From a virus, in IMG/VR virus record IMGVR_UViG_3300032268_001377, positions 1-35,010 of that record: 35,010 nt of DNA; one strand, written 5' to 3'. Below, piece after piece: positions 6,276-13,824 of the stretch. The notes under the pieces are model-generated. The model did no database searches. It was not told the DNA's origin and saw nothing but the letters and a program-made list of their open reading frames with translations. A program made the position numbers and the translations under genes. The number at the start of each line of letters is the position of its first letter. Position 1 is the first letter of the stretch.

Positions 6276-7691
6276 GTGCCGGCGCGCATTCATCCAGCGC
6301 AGGCGCCAGGGCTCCCGCGCGACTCGCTCCTTGCGCGCGCCATCGCGGCCGTCGGCGTCGATGCCTTCCTTCGCGAGGTGCAGTCACGGCCTGATGTCGC
6401 GGCGCTGCCCTTCGCGTGGGAGCTACACGCGCGGCCCGAGCAACTGCCCCCGCCCGGCGCGTGGACGTGGTGGCTGCTGTCGGGCGGGCGCGGCAGCGGG
6501 AAGACACGCAGCGGCGCGGAGATGGTGCGCGTGTGGGCGAAGCGCAGCGACGCGCGCATCGGCATCCTCGGCAAGACGCCCGACGACGTGCGGCGCGACT
6601 TGCTCGACGGGCCGTCCGGCCTCATGGCCATCACGCCGCCCGAGGAGCGGCCGACGTTCGCCGCGTCGGTGTCGGGTGGCGAGCTGACGTGGCCGTCGGG
6701 CGCCAAGGCCTTCCTGTTGTCGGGCGCGCACCCCGCGGGCATCCGCGGCGTCAACCTCACGCACGCGTGGGTCGACGAGTTGCCGCACTTCAAGTACCCG
6801 CGGCTGGCGTGGGACAACCTCAACTTCGCGCTGCGACTCGGCACGCACGTGCAGGGCGTCATCACCACGACGCCACTGGCCATCAAGCTGATGCACGAGC
6901 TGATGCAGCGGGGCGACCTCATCTACAGCCGCGCGTCGACGTACGCGAACAAGGCGAACCTCGCGGCGAACTTCTTCACCGAAGTCATCGCGAAGTACGA
7001 GGGAACGCGCTTTGGCCGACAGGAGATTCACGGCGAGCTGCTCGAGGACGTGCCGGGTGCGCTGTGGAAGGCGGGAGAGTTCCGCTACGCGTGCGTCGAG
7101 GCCTCGGCGTGCAGTCGCGTTGTGGTGGCCATCGACCCAGCGACGACGGACGGCGAGGACAGCGACGAGACGGGCATCGTGGCGGCGGGACAACTCAAGC
7201 CGGCACCGGGAGAGCCGCCGACGGCTGCGCGCTACGCCGTGCTGGGCGATGCGTCGTTGCAGGGCAGTCCCTCGGAGTGGGCGCGCGCCGCCATCGCGCT
7301 CTACGACGCCGTGGGCGCGCAGGCCTTCGTCGTCGAAACGAACCAGGGCGGGCAGATGGTGGCCCACACGTTGCGCATGGAGTGGCAGGCGCTGGGGCGG
7401 CCGGGACTCCCCCTCGTGCACGAGGTGCGCGCGTCGAAGGGCAAGCGCGCGCGGGCGGAGCCGGTCGCTGCGCTGTACGAGCAAGGCCGCGTGACGCACG
7501 TGCCGGGACTCGAGGGGCTTGAGGACCAGCTGACGGGGTGGAGCGCGAAGTCAGGCGAGGCGTCGCCCGACAGACTCGACGCGCTGGTGTGGGGACTCAC
7601 CGAGTTGTCGACGATGCCGGACTCGGGCGACGTGCCGACGGAGCCGACCGCCCCGACGCACGCGCCGCCGTTGCGACGGATGAGGATGTAG
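6276..7691 (+). CDS. Terminase large subunit
   Basis: A 471-residue packaging motor. The ATPase domain has Walker A GGRGSGKT (70-77), Walker B THAWVDE (162-168) and a coupling motif ITTTP (196-200). The C-terminal nuclease domain begins with VVVAIDPATTDGEDSDETG, where Asp287 would be the first RNase-H-like catalytic acid, and ends with SPDRLDALVWGLTEL, supplying a later aspartate. It translocates DNA into the prohead through the portal and cuts the concatemer. GTG 6276 is the first start after the small subunit stop. No typical cos site was identified, so the cutting mode (cos or headful) is unknown. Confidence 0.95.
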   Translation: MPARIHPAQAPGLPRDSLLARAIAAVGVDAFLREVQSRPDVAALPFAWELHARPEQLPPPGAWTWWLLSGGRGSGKTRSGAEMVRVWAKRSDARIGILGKTPDDVRRDLLDGPSGLMAITPPEERPTFAASVSGGELTWPSGAKAFLLSGAHPAGIRGVNLTHAWVDELPHFKYPRLAWDNLNFALRLGTHVQGVITTTPLAIKLMHELMQRGDLIYSRASTYANKANLAANFFTEVIAKYEGTRFGRQEIHGELLEDVPGALWKAGEFRYACVEASACSRVVVAIDPATTDGEDSDETGIVAAGQLKPAPGEPPTAARYAVLGDASLQGSPSEWARAAIALYDAVGAQAFVVETNQGGQMVAHTLRMEWQALGRPGLPLVHEVRASKGKRARAEPVAALYEQGRVTHVPGLEGLEDQLTGWSAKSGEASPDRLDALVWGLTELSTMPDSGDVPTEPTAPTHAPPLRRMRM

Positions 7692-7695
7692 CAGC

Positions 7696-7734
7696 GGTGT
7701 TGAGGCGTAGCAGGCCCGCACGCACCGTGCGCGC
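7696..7734 (+). promoter_or_regulatory. Copy 1 of a repeated 39-nt upstream element (18-bp exact repeat)
   Basis: The intergenic DNA between terminase and portal begins with GGTGTTGAGGCGTAGCAG (7696-7713). The same 18 bases recur at 24907-24924. In both places ACCGT follows after exactly 10 bases, and a start codon begins exactly 39 bases from the element's first base (GTG 7735 here). No Shine-Dalgarno precedes this start, and an in-frame TAG lies inside the repeat, so translation cannot begin further upstream. Read as a promoter, TTGAGG and CACCGT are 17 bp apart and would put the transcript start near the start codon. Possible roles are a late promoter giving leaderless mRNA, a translation signal, or a recombination joint. 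Confidence 0.55.
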
Positions 7735-9993
7735 GTGGGCCTCCTCGCCACTATCGGGCAACGCCTTGGCCTGACGCGGCCCTCCGTCGTCGCGTCTGCC
7801 ACCGTCGAGGGACAGGTGGTGACGCCAACGCGCGGCACCGAGGGCACCACCAATTGGAACGGGCGCATCCTCGCCGAGCGCAACGCGGCGCTGCGGGACG
7901 AGCTCGGCTACGGCCGGGCCGGCAGTCAGGAGTGGGGCGAGTGGGAGGAGATTCGGCGCACCAACCCCTTCGTGGCGGCGAGCATCGAGTTCGTCCTCGC
8001 GCCGCTGGGCGAGGCGCGGCTCGACGTCGAGGCGGCCGAGGCGCACCCCAACCCGGGCCTGGCGAAGGCGCAGGCCGACTTCGTGCGGTGGAACCTCGAA
8101 CTGCTCGAGATGCCGCTCCGCACGCGCGCCGCCGACGGCATGCTGACGGCGGGCTTCTCGCTGTTCGAGCACCCGTGGGCGCGCACGCCGCGGCCCGAGG
8201 TGCCGGGCGGGGCATTTTTTATCCCGGCCCTTGAAGAGCGCTCGCCGTCGTCGCTGTCGGCTAATCCGTGGTTGGAAGACGAGACGGGGCGCCTGTACGC
8301 CGTGAAGCAATCGGCGCCTGCGCCGGGTGGTGGCGGGTGGTTCTCCGGCGAGATGCCGGTCGAGCAGTTGCTGCGCTTCACGTGGCAGCAGGCCGGGCGC
8401 AACTACCAGGGCTTCAGCGCGTTCCGGCCCGCTTGGTATATCGCGGGGCGGGTGCAGCCGGAGTTGCTGCGCCTCATCGGCGTGACGTACCAGCGCGAGG
8501 GAGCGGGTGTTCCGGTGGCGTCAGCTGTCGACCCGAAGACGCCGCTGGGCATTCCCGAGCGCGAAAAGCTGCACGAGTTGCTGGCCAACCTCGTGTACCA
8601 CGAGAACGCGAGCGCGGTGCTTCCGGCTGGCTGGAAGTTGGACTGGATTTTCTCCCCAGGCGCCAACAAGGGCCACGTGCTCGAGGCGTGGCAGCAACTG
8701 GGCACCGTCGTGCTTCAGCAGGTGGGCGCACAGCAACTGGCCCTCGGCACGGGCGACACGGGTAGCCGCAGCGTGGGCGAGGTGCACGACGCGCGGGCGA
8801 TGGCCTTCGTGCGCAAGGTGGCCGCGGTGCTTCACGCCGGCATGGACGAGCTGACGAGGAAACTCGTTGACGCCAACTGGGGCCCGCAGGTGGTGTACCC
8901 CAAGGCGAAGTTGACGTTGCGCCGGCCGGAACTCGACCCGAAGACGCGCGCGGAGGCGACCAATATCGCAAAGGCCGCGGGCGTCTTCACACCTACGCTG
9001 AAGGACGAAAACCAGATGCGCGAGGAACTGGGGTTCTCGCCCATCACCGAGGCCGAGCGCGCCGCAGCCCCGCCCGTCGTTGCGCCGCCCGTGGGACAGC
9101 CGCCCGTGGGACAGCCGCCCTTCCGCGCTTCGCACGAGGCCGCGTGCGCGTGTGGTGCGTGCGAGACGCCAACGCTGCGTGCCGCCGTCGCGTGGCAGCC
9201 GTGGCGTCCACTGCGCGCGTCGGAGTCGCGAACGGACTGGACGCGCATCGACGAGTACCTGTCGACGCGGCGGGACGCCTTTGAGCGCCAGGTGCGGCCC
9301 ATCGTCGTGGAGATGCTGGCGCGCGCGGCCGGTGACATCACGCGCGCCATGGCAGACGGCAACCCGTCAGAGGTGGCCGAGCTGTCCCTCGACACCTCGA
9401 GACTCGAAACGGCCCTTGAGTCCTTTCTCGGTGACGTGCGCGAGACGGGCGGGCGCATGGCCCGCAGCGAATTGCGCCGCGACACGTCGGAGGAGTTGGC
9501 CGAGGCGCGACGGCTGACGGCGGCGGCCGAGGAAGACGACAGGCTTGCCGACGAGGCCGAAGACGACGCCGACGAGGTGATTGAGGCGCAGCAGCGCGCG
9601 CTGGTGCGGCGCATGACGTCGCGCTTGCGCACCGAGTTGGAGGCCGAGGCGCTCGACGTGCTGCGCACTGGGGGCGATGCCTCGCAGGTGGTGTCGCGCG
9701 TGCTGACGCGGCAACTTGAGACGGGCGCCTTCCGCAGCGACGCGGGCGCCGTCGTGACGCGCATCTTCAACGTCGGCCGAGATGAGGCCGCGCGCATCGT
9801 CGGCGGCGTGCAGGCCGTCGAATACTCGGCGCTGTTGGACACGCGCGTGTGTGAGCCGTGTCGCCGCATGGACGGGCGCCGCGCGCGTTTCGGCAGTGCC
9901 GAGCACGACGCCATGCTTCCACCCAACCGCGACTGCGACGGCGGCGCCAACTGTCGCTGTCTCGTCGTGTACGTGCCCGGAGGTGATGAATGA
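7735..9993 (+). CDS. Portal protein (DUF935-like) fused to MuF-type minor head protein
   Basis: A 752-residue two-domain protein. Residues about 1-440 resemble Mu gp29-like (DUF935) portals: RRTNPFVAASIEFVLAPLG, FTWQQAGRNYQGFSAFRPA and TGDTGSRSVGEVHDARAMAF are typical. A proline linker with the duplicated unit PVGQP (about 447-457) leads to a C-terminal domain ending in the MuF/SPP1 gp7 signature: YSALLDTRVCEPCRRMDG … PPNRDCDGGANCRCLVVYV, with paired cysteines. The portal is the DNA channel and the MuF part is a minor head protein that may enter the capsid or be ejected. In Mu these are separate genes (29 and 30). GTG 7735 is the first start after an in-frame TAG at 7708 and has no Shine-Dalgarno. 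Confidence 0.88.
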   Translation: MGLLATIGQRLGLTRPSVVASATVEGQVVTPTRGTEGTTNWNGRILAERNAALRDELGYGRAGSQEWGEWEEIRRTNPFVAASIEFVLAPLGEARLDVEAAEAHPNPGLAKAQADFVRWNLELLEMPLRTRAADGMLTAGFSLFEHPWARTPRPEVPGGAFFIPALEERSPSSLSANPWLEDETGRLYAVKQSAPAPGGGGWFSGEMPVEQLLRFTWQQAGRNYQGFSAFRPAWYIAGRVQPELLRLIGVTYQREGAGVPVASAVDPKTPLGIPEREKLHELLANLVYHENASAVLPAGWKLDWIFSPGANKGHVLEAWQQLGTVVLQQVGAQQLALGTGDTGSRSVGEVHDARAMAFVRKVAAVLHAGMDELTRKLVDANWGPQVVYPKAKLTLRRPELDPKTRAEATNIAKAAGVFTPTLKDENQMREELGFSPITEAERAAAPPVVAPPVGQPPVGQPPFRASHEAACACGACETPTLRAAVAWQPWRPLRASESRTDWTRIDEYLSTRRDAFERQVRPIVVEMLARAAGDITRAMADGNPSEVAELSLDTSRLETALESFLGDVRETGGRMARSELRRDTSEELAEARRLTAAAEEDDRLADEAEDDADEVIEAQQRALVRRMTSRLRTELEAEALDVLRTGGDASQVVSRVLTRQLETGAFRSDAGAVVTRIFNVGRDEAARIVGGVQAVEYSALLDTRVCEPCRRMDGRRARFGSAEHDAMLPPNRDCDGGANCRCLVVYVPGGDE

Positions 9994-11087
9994 CGACGAC
10001 GCTTCGAGGCGCATCGGCATCGCTGCGTGCGCAGGCCACCGAGTCGAAGGCGTGGAACCTCATCTTCCCGCGCGGGGAGTGGCACGGGCCCAACCTCGGC
10101 GCTATCGGCGGAAGCATCGACATCGACGACGCCATGTTGCGCGAGATGGTGGCCAACTGGGAGTCGGCCGGGCGGCCTGGGCTGCCGGTGCGGGTGACGC
10201 ACGCGCACCTCGACGAGGCGGACCCGGTGAAGCGGCTTGAGCTCGAGCGCGCCGTCGGCCTCCTCACCGACATGCGCGTCACCGCCGACGGCCTCGAGGT
10301 GCTGACGGAGTGGGCGCCCGCTGGTGTCGAGGCGGTGCGCAGCGGCGCGTGGAATTTCTGGAGCCCCGAGTGGCAGCCGCAGCACCGCGACAGGCGCACA
10401 GGCGAGGCGCGCGGGTGGTGGCTGTCAGGCGTCGCCCTCACCAACGACCCTTTCTTTCACTCGATGCCGGCCGTGGCCGCGTCGACGGCACTCCCGCCGG
10501 GCAGTCCCACGGGCACCCCACACAAGGAGCAGCTCATGTCGTACGCGAAGATCGCCGCTGCCCTCGGCATGCCCGAGGACAGCACCGAAGAGGCCATCGT
10601 GGCCGAGTGCATGAAAATGAAGGGCGGCATGCAGCAGATGCAGCCGCCTGGGATGATGCAGGCGTCGGTTCGGGCCGAGGTGTCCAAGGCTGTCGAGCCG
10701 CTGCAGGCGTCGCTGAGGGCAGCCAACGAGAAGGCCGCGGCCCTCGAGGCGGCGCTGTTCCAGCGCGACGTGGACGGCGTCATCGAAGCGGCGAAGGCTG
10801 AAGGTTTCGCGTGCGAGCCAATGCGCGAGGCCATCCAGCTGGTGGCGTCGGCGAAGGGCCTCGAGGCCGCGAAGACGCTGGCGCAGTCGGCGCCAAAGCT
10901 GGCGATGAAGTCGGCCGGTGTCAGCACCGAGAAGAAGCTGACGGCGTCCGCCGAGGAGTACTCGGTCGCCCTCAACGAGCACGAGAAGAAGACGGGGCTG
11001 AAGGGTCGCGAGGCCATCCAGTCCTTCCACCGCGCCAACCCCGAGATGGCCAAGGCGATGGTCGCCTCCATCCCCACCAACCGCTGA
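9990..11087 (+). CDS. Prohead maturation protease with C-terminal scaffold domain (Mu I-like)
   Basis: A 365-residue protein. Residues 20-160 match the Mu gpI-type protease layout: WNLIFPRGEWHGPN, the GLPVRVTHAHLDEADP segment with candidate catalytic histidines, and the WNFWSPEWQPQH … GVALTNDPFFHSMPA block seen in phage I-like proteases. Residues 183-365 form a separate Met/Gln-rich then helical region typical of scaffolds (VSKAVEPLQASLRAANEKAA), ending in RANPEMAKAMVASIP. Proteolysis would remove scaffold during head expansion. ATG 9990 overlaps the portal stop (ATGA). An internal start at 10536 with a strong ribosome site would give the scaffold alone. Confidence 0.85.
   Translation: MTTTLRGASASLRAQATESKAWNLIFPRGEWHGPNLGAIGGSIDIDDAMLREMVANWESAGRPGLPVRVTHAHLDEADPVKRLELERAVGLLTDMRVTADGLEVLTEWAPAGVEAVRSGAWNFWSPEWQPQHRDRRTGEARGWWLSGVALTNDPFFHSMPAVAASTALPPGSPTGTPHKEQLMSYAKIAAALGMPEDSTEEAIVAECMKMKGGMQQMQPPGMMQASVRAEVSKAVEPLQASLRAANEKAAALEAALFQRDVDGVIEAAKAEGFACEPMREAIQLVASAKGLEAAKTLAQSAPKLAMKSAGVSTEKKLTASAEEYSVALNEHEKKTGLKGREAIQSFHRANPEMAKAMVASIPTNR
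10536..11087 (+). CDS. Nested in-frame capsid scaffold protein
   Basis: An in-frame ATG at 10536 inside the protease gene is preceded by AAGGAG (10524-10529) at 6-base spacing, a better ribosome site than that of most genes here. It would produce a 183-residue protein beginning MSYAKIAAALGMPED, exactly at the junction between protease and scaffold regions. The same arrangement is known in lambda C/Nu3 and Mu I/Z, where the internal product is the assembly scaffold. The predicted product is helical and charged. The ribosome site is seen directly; expression and role are inferred from those phages. Confidence 0.68.
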   Translation: MSYAKIAAALGMPEDSTEEAIVAECMKMKGGMQQMQPPGMMQASVRAEVSKAVEPLQASLRAANEKAAALEAALFQRDVDGVIEAAKAEGFACEPMREAIQLVASAKGLEAAKTLAQSAPKLAMKSAGVSTEKKLTASAEEYSVALNEHEKKTGLKGREAIQSFHRANPEMAKAMVASIPTNR

Positions 11088-11106
11088 ACGAGAGGACACA
11101 ACAACC

Positions 11107-11499
11107 ATGGCTCAGGAAAACTTTATTGGAATGGCCCCGCTGGCCCGCGTCGCGGGCGGCACCATCCTCCGCGGACAGGGGCTCGTCATCAACTCGTCGG
11201 GCGCCGTCGTCGCGTCCACCGCCATCACCGAGGCCATCGCGGGCGTCGCCCTCGACGATGCCGCCTCAGGCGCGCAGTGTCTTTTCATGCCGTCGGGGCC
11301 TGTCGTCACGGCCATCGGAGGCGCGGCCATCACCGTCGGTGCGCAGGTGATGCCGCAGGCCACTGGCCCCGGGAAGTTCGTCACGGCGGCCGGCGCGACG
11401 TCCCTCTCGTGCGGCATCGCCCTCAGCAACCCAGGTGCGGACAACGGCCTCTTCGAGCTGCTCCTCGTCCCCACCCTGCGCAGCGCCGCCAACACCTAA
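11107..11499 (+). CDS. Capsid decoration (cement) protein, DUF2190-like
   Basis: A 130-residue, Gly/Ala-rich beta-type protein between protease and major capsid gene, the standard place for the head decoration protein. The features GQGLVINSSGAVVASTAITE, AIAGVALDDAASG, VTAIGGAAITVGAQVMPQA and CGIALSNPGADNGLFELLL match DUF2190-type proteins (lambda D-like role), which trimerise on the capsid surface and stabilise it after expansion. A purine-rich AGAGGA (11091-11096) precedes ATG 11107. The family call is by pattern and neighbourhood. Confidence 0.78.
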   Translation: MAQENFIGMAPLARVAGGTILRGQGLVINSSGAVVASTAITEAIAGVALDDAASGAQCLFMPSGPVVTAIGGAAITVGAQVMPQATGPGKFVTAAGATSLSCGIALSNPGADNGLFELLLVPTLRSAANT

Positions 11500-11523
11500 C
11501 CCAACCATCAAGGAGACACTGCA

Positions 11524-12501
11524 ATGGCTCTCAACCCGAGCGAGTTCAAGACTCGCACCCCGCTGGACAACATCAGCTTCAAAATCATCAACTCCAAGGA
11601 GGACTTCGTCGCCGACCGGATTTTCACGCCCGTCTACACGGACGAGAAAGACATCTTCCAGGTGTACCAGTACGACGCGCGGCACCTCCGAAACATCTCG
11701 AGCGCCTCCAGCTCGAAGGCCGAGGCCAACCGCGTCGACTGGGGCGTCTTCAAGCGCAGCTACGACTCGGTGCTGCACAAGCTGAAGACCGACGTCGACC
11801 CGCGCGACTCGAAGACGTTCGACCCCGCCGTCGCGGACGTTCGCGTCGACGCGGCCGACACCATCTGGAGCCACCTGATGGTTGAGCGCGAGGTGGCGGC
11901 GACGACGCTGGCCACCACGGCGGCCAACTACCCCTCCGCGCTGACGAAGTCGCTGGTGGATGGTACCTCGACGTTCACCTCGGCCACTGGGAACGTGGAG
12001 TCCGAAGCCTCCATTGCCCACGCGGCCCTGCGCGCTGCGTGCGGCAAGCGCGCCAACGCCGCCGTTATCTCGGCGACCGGTTTCGAGCGCATCCGCGCCG
12101 CGCCGTCCGTTGTCAGCCGCATCCAGTACGTCGAAGGCAGCAAGGCGACGGAGTCGCAGGTCGCCAACCTCCTCGGCGTGCAGGAGCTGATCATCGCGGG
12201 CGCGTCCGTCAACAGCGCCCTCGAGGGTGCGGCCGCGTCGCTGGCCGACATCTGGCCGGACGACATCCTCTTCTTCGTGAAGGAGGCGTCGTCCAACAAG
12301 CGTTCGATGCGGTACGGCGCCTGGTACGTGCGGAACGAGATCTACACGCACGAGGCCGAGGACCCGAAGCGTGGCAGCGCGGACGGCCGCGTGTCCGAGC
12401 TCGAGATGGGCTGGGAGTACGTGCTCGCCCCTGGCGCCACCGTGTCTGCGTCCGACGGTGACTTTATCGCCGGCTACCTCCTCAAGAACATCATCGGCTG
12501 A
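11524..12501 (+). CDS. Major capsid protein
   Basis: A 325-residue protein with the position, length and composition of an HK97-fold major capsid protein lacking a long N-terminal scaffold arm, as expected when scaffold is encoded separately. Notable segments are FVADRIFTPVYTDEKDIFQV, SSKAEANRVDWGVFKRSYDS, MVEREVAATTLATTAANYP and a C-terminal SKRSMRYGAWYVRNEIY preceded by DILFFVKEAS. It forms the icosahedral shell. The ribosome site AAGGAG (11511-11516) is strong, as expected for the most abundant protein. A related MCP family of the same fold cannot be separated by eye. Confidence 0.86.
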   Translation: MALNPSEFKTRTPLDNISFKIINSKEDFVADRIFTPVYTDEKDIFQVYQYDARHLRNISSASSSKAEANRVDWGVFKRSYDSVLHKLKTDVDPRDSKTFDPAVADVRVDAADTIWSHLMVEREVAATTLATTAANYPSALTKSLVDGTSTFTSATGNVESEASIAHAALRAACGKRANAAVISATGFERIRAAPSVVSRIQYVEGSKATESQVANLLGVQELIIAGASVNSALEGAAASLADIWPDDILFFVKEASSNKRSMRYGAWYVRNEIYTHEAEDPKRGSADGRVSELEMGWEYVLAPGATVSASDGDFIAGYLLKNIIG

Positions 12502-12513
12502 TTCGGAGGCATC

Positions 12514-12792
12514 ATGCCCAAGTACGTCGTCATCCACGGCAGCCTTTCCCTCCCCGGGAAGCCCCTGCCGCCCCCGCACGAGCGGGTGACTCCCGAGCCC
12601 ATCAAGGTGGGCCTCGGCGAGTCCGTCGAACTGACGGAGGCACAGGCCAAGCAGCTGGTGGCCGACGGTTTCCTCACCGACGAAAAGAAGTTCGCCGCGC
12701 TGAAGAAGACGCTCGACGCGGCTGAGGAGTCCGGCACCCCTCTGCCCAAGGCCATGGAGAAGCTCGCCCGCGGCCTGAAGGCGAGGGGGTAA
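12514..12792 (+). CDS. Hypothetical protein between capsid and connector genes (92 aa)
   Basis: A 92-residue protein whose N-terminal half is beta-like (YVVIHGSLSLPGKPL), followed by VELTEAQAKQLVADGFLTDEK and a lysine-rich helix (AMEKLARGLKARG). Such small proteins after the capsid gene are frequent in phages and often act at the head-tail interface, but no function is established. ATG 12514 follows GGAGG (12504-12508). Confidence 0.7.
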   Translation: MPKYVVIHGSLSLPGKPLPPPHERVTPEPIKVGLGESVELTEAQAKQLVADGFLTDEKKFAALKKTLDAAEESGTPLPKAMEKLARGLKARG

Positions 12793-12795
12793 CCC

Positions 12796-13281
12796 ATGCC
12801 TGCGACGTTCGGCGTCACGCCTGACTCCGTGCGTCGCCATCGCTTCCCCCACCTCGACAATTTCGGCCCCAACACGGTGCCGGCGCTGTCGACGGTGGAG
12901 GAGGCGGTGGGCCGGGCGTCTGCGCGCCTGGCTGGCAAGCTGTTGCTGGAAGCCATCGTCCCCGAGGACATCACCGACGCCACGTCAGCGGCGTACCTGT
13001 GGTGTCAGGAGACGCTGGAGTTGATGGTGGCCGTGCGCGTCGCCGAGGCCGCCACGCACAAGGACTACGAGTTGCTGCGCGTGTGGCGCAGCGAAGTCGA
13101 CGCGCGCTTCGCCGAGTTGGCCGAGGGCGGCGCGGACGCACTGGGCGGTGGCGCGACGTCGGCGGGAGACTCCCCGCCCGACGGGCCCACGACGCACATC
13201 AGCCAGTACCGACTCACCACCGACTCGGCGACGAACATGTCCACCACCATCCCCCGCCTGCGGAAAGACGACGCCCTGTGA
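12796..13281 (+). CDS. Head-tail connector / head completion protein candidate
   Basis: A 161-residue helical protein in the slot usually held by the adaptor that plugs the portal after packaging. It has TPDSVRRHRFPHLDNFG, then several helices (STVEEAVGRASARLAGKLLL; ETLELMVAVRVAEAATHKDY), a Gly/Ala/Asp-rich linker and a short C-terminal strand (THISQYRLTTDS). The helical bundle is consistent with gp6/gp15-like adaptors, but the call rests mainly on gene order. Its stop overlaps the next start (GTGA). Confidence 0.6.
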   Translation: MPATFGVTPDSVRRHRFPHLDNFGPNTVPALSTVEEAVGRASARLAGKLLLEAIVPEDITDATSAAYLWCQETLELMVAVRVAEAATHKDYELLRVWRSEVDARFAELAEGGADALGGGATSAGDSPPDGPTTHISQYRLTTDSATNMSTTIPRLRKDDAL

Positions 13282-13823
13282 CTGCCGTCGCCATCACGCT
13301 GGAGTACCAGGTGGGCAACGCCTCGGGCGAACAGCAGCTCGAGCGGCTCGCCGTGGCCTTCGAGCGCGCGGGCGCCGAGACGGCCAACTTCGGCAAGCAC
13401 ATCTTCCCCGAGTTGGTGCCCGTCCTCGAAGCAGGCGCGAAGGCGCAGTTCGACGCCGAGGGCGCGGGGCCGGTGGCCGGGGCGTGGGCGCAGTTGTCGG
13501 CGTCCTACGCCGCGTTTAAGGAGGACGCGTACCCCGGGCAGCCGCTCCTCGTCGCAACGGGCGCGCTGCGTGACGCCCTCACCATCGAAGGCAGCCCGCA
13601 CGCATTGCGCGACTACAGCGACGCGCAGTTCAACTACGGCACGCAGGGGCTCGACTACGCCTCGTTTCACCAGACGGGCACGGCACGCATGCCGCCGCGT
13701 CCACCGTTCGACTTCGGGCCGGATTTCGACAGGCAACTTCAGCGTGCCGCCGCGCAGGGCGTGCGCAATGCGGTGCGTGAGTCGGGGCTCGACGAGTTCG
13801 CCGACATGAAGGGGGACGAGTGA
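13278..13823 (+). CDS. Phage virion morphogenesis / tail completion protein (Mu gpG-like)
   Basis: A 181-residue protein. The pattern YPGQPLLVATGALRDALTIE, followed by YASFHQTGTARMPPRPPFDF, is characteristic of Mu gpG / P2 gpS-type virion morphogenesis proteins (LxxTGxLxxS … HQ.G…MPxRPF). These act in joining or completing the tail. The N-terminal part (TLEYQVGNASGEQQLERLAVAF) is helical. The start is GTG 13278, coupled to the upstream stop. A longer upstream frame exists but is not coding-like. Confidence 0.8.
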   Translation: MTAVAITLEYQVGNASGEQQLERLAVAFERAGAETANFGKHIFPELVPVLEAGAKAQFDAEGAGPVAGAWAQLSASYAAFKEDAYPGQPLLVATGALRDALTIEGSPHALRDYSDAQFNYGTQGLDYASFHQTGTARMPPRPPFDFGPDFDRQLQRAAAQGVRNAVRESGLDEFADMKGDE

Positions 13824-13824
13824 C

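Noticed and set aside
9575-9602. Near match to the 18-bp element (TTGAGGCGCAGCAGCGCG)
   Set aside because: Lies mid-gene in the MuF region, encodes a plausible IEAQQRA segment, lacks ACCGT at the right spacing and has no start codon 39 bases on.
11266-12852. 528-codon open frame antisense to the cement, capsid and following genes
   Set aside because: GC-rich codon bias leaves antisense frames open; the translation is Arg/Gly/Val-rich without domains, and the plus-strand genes are well supported.
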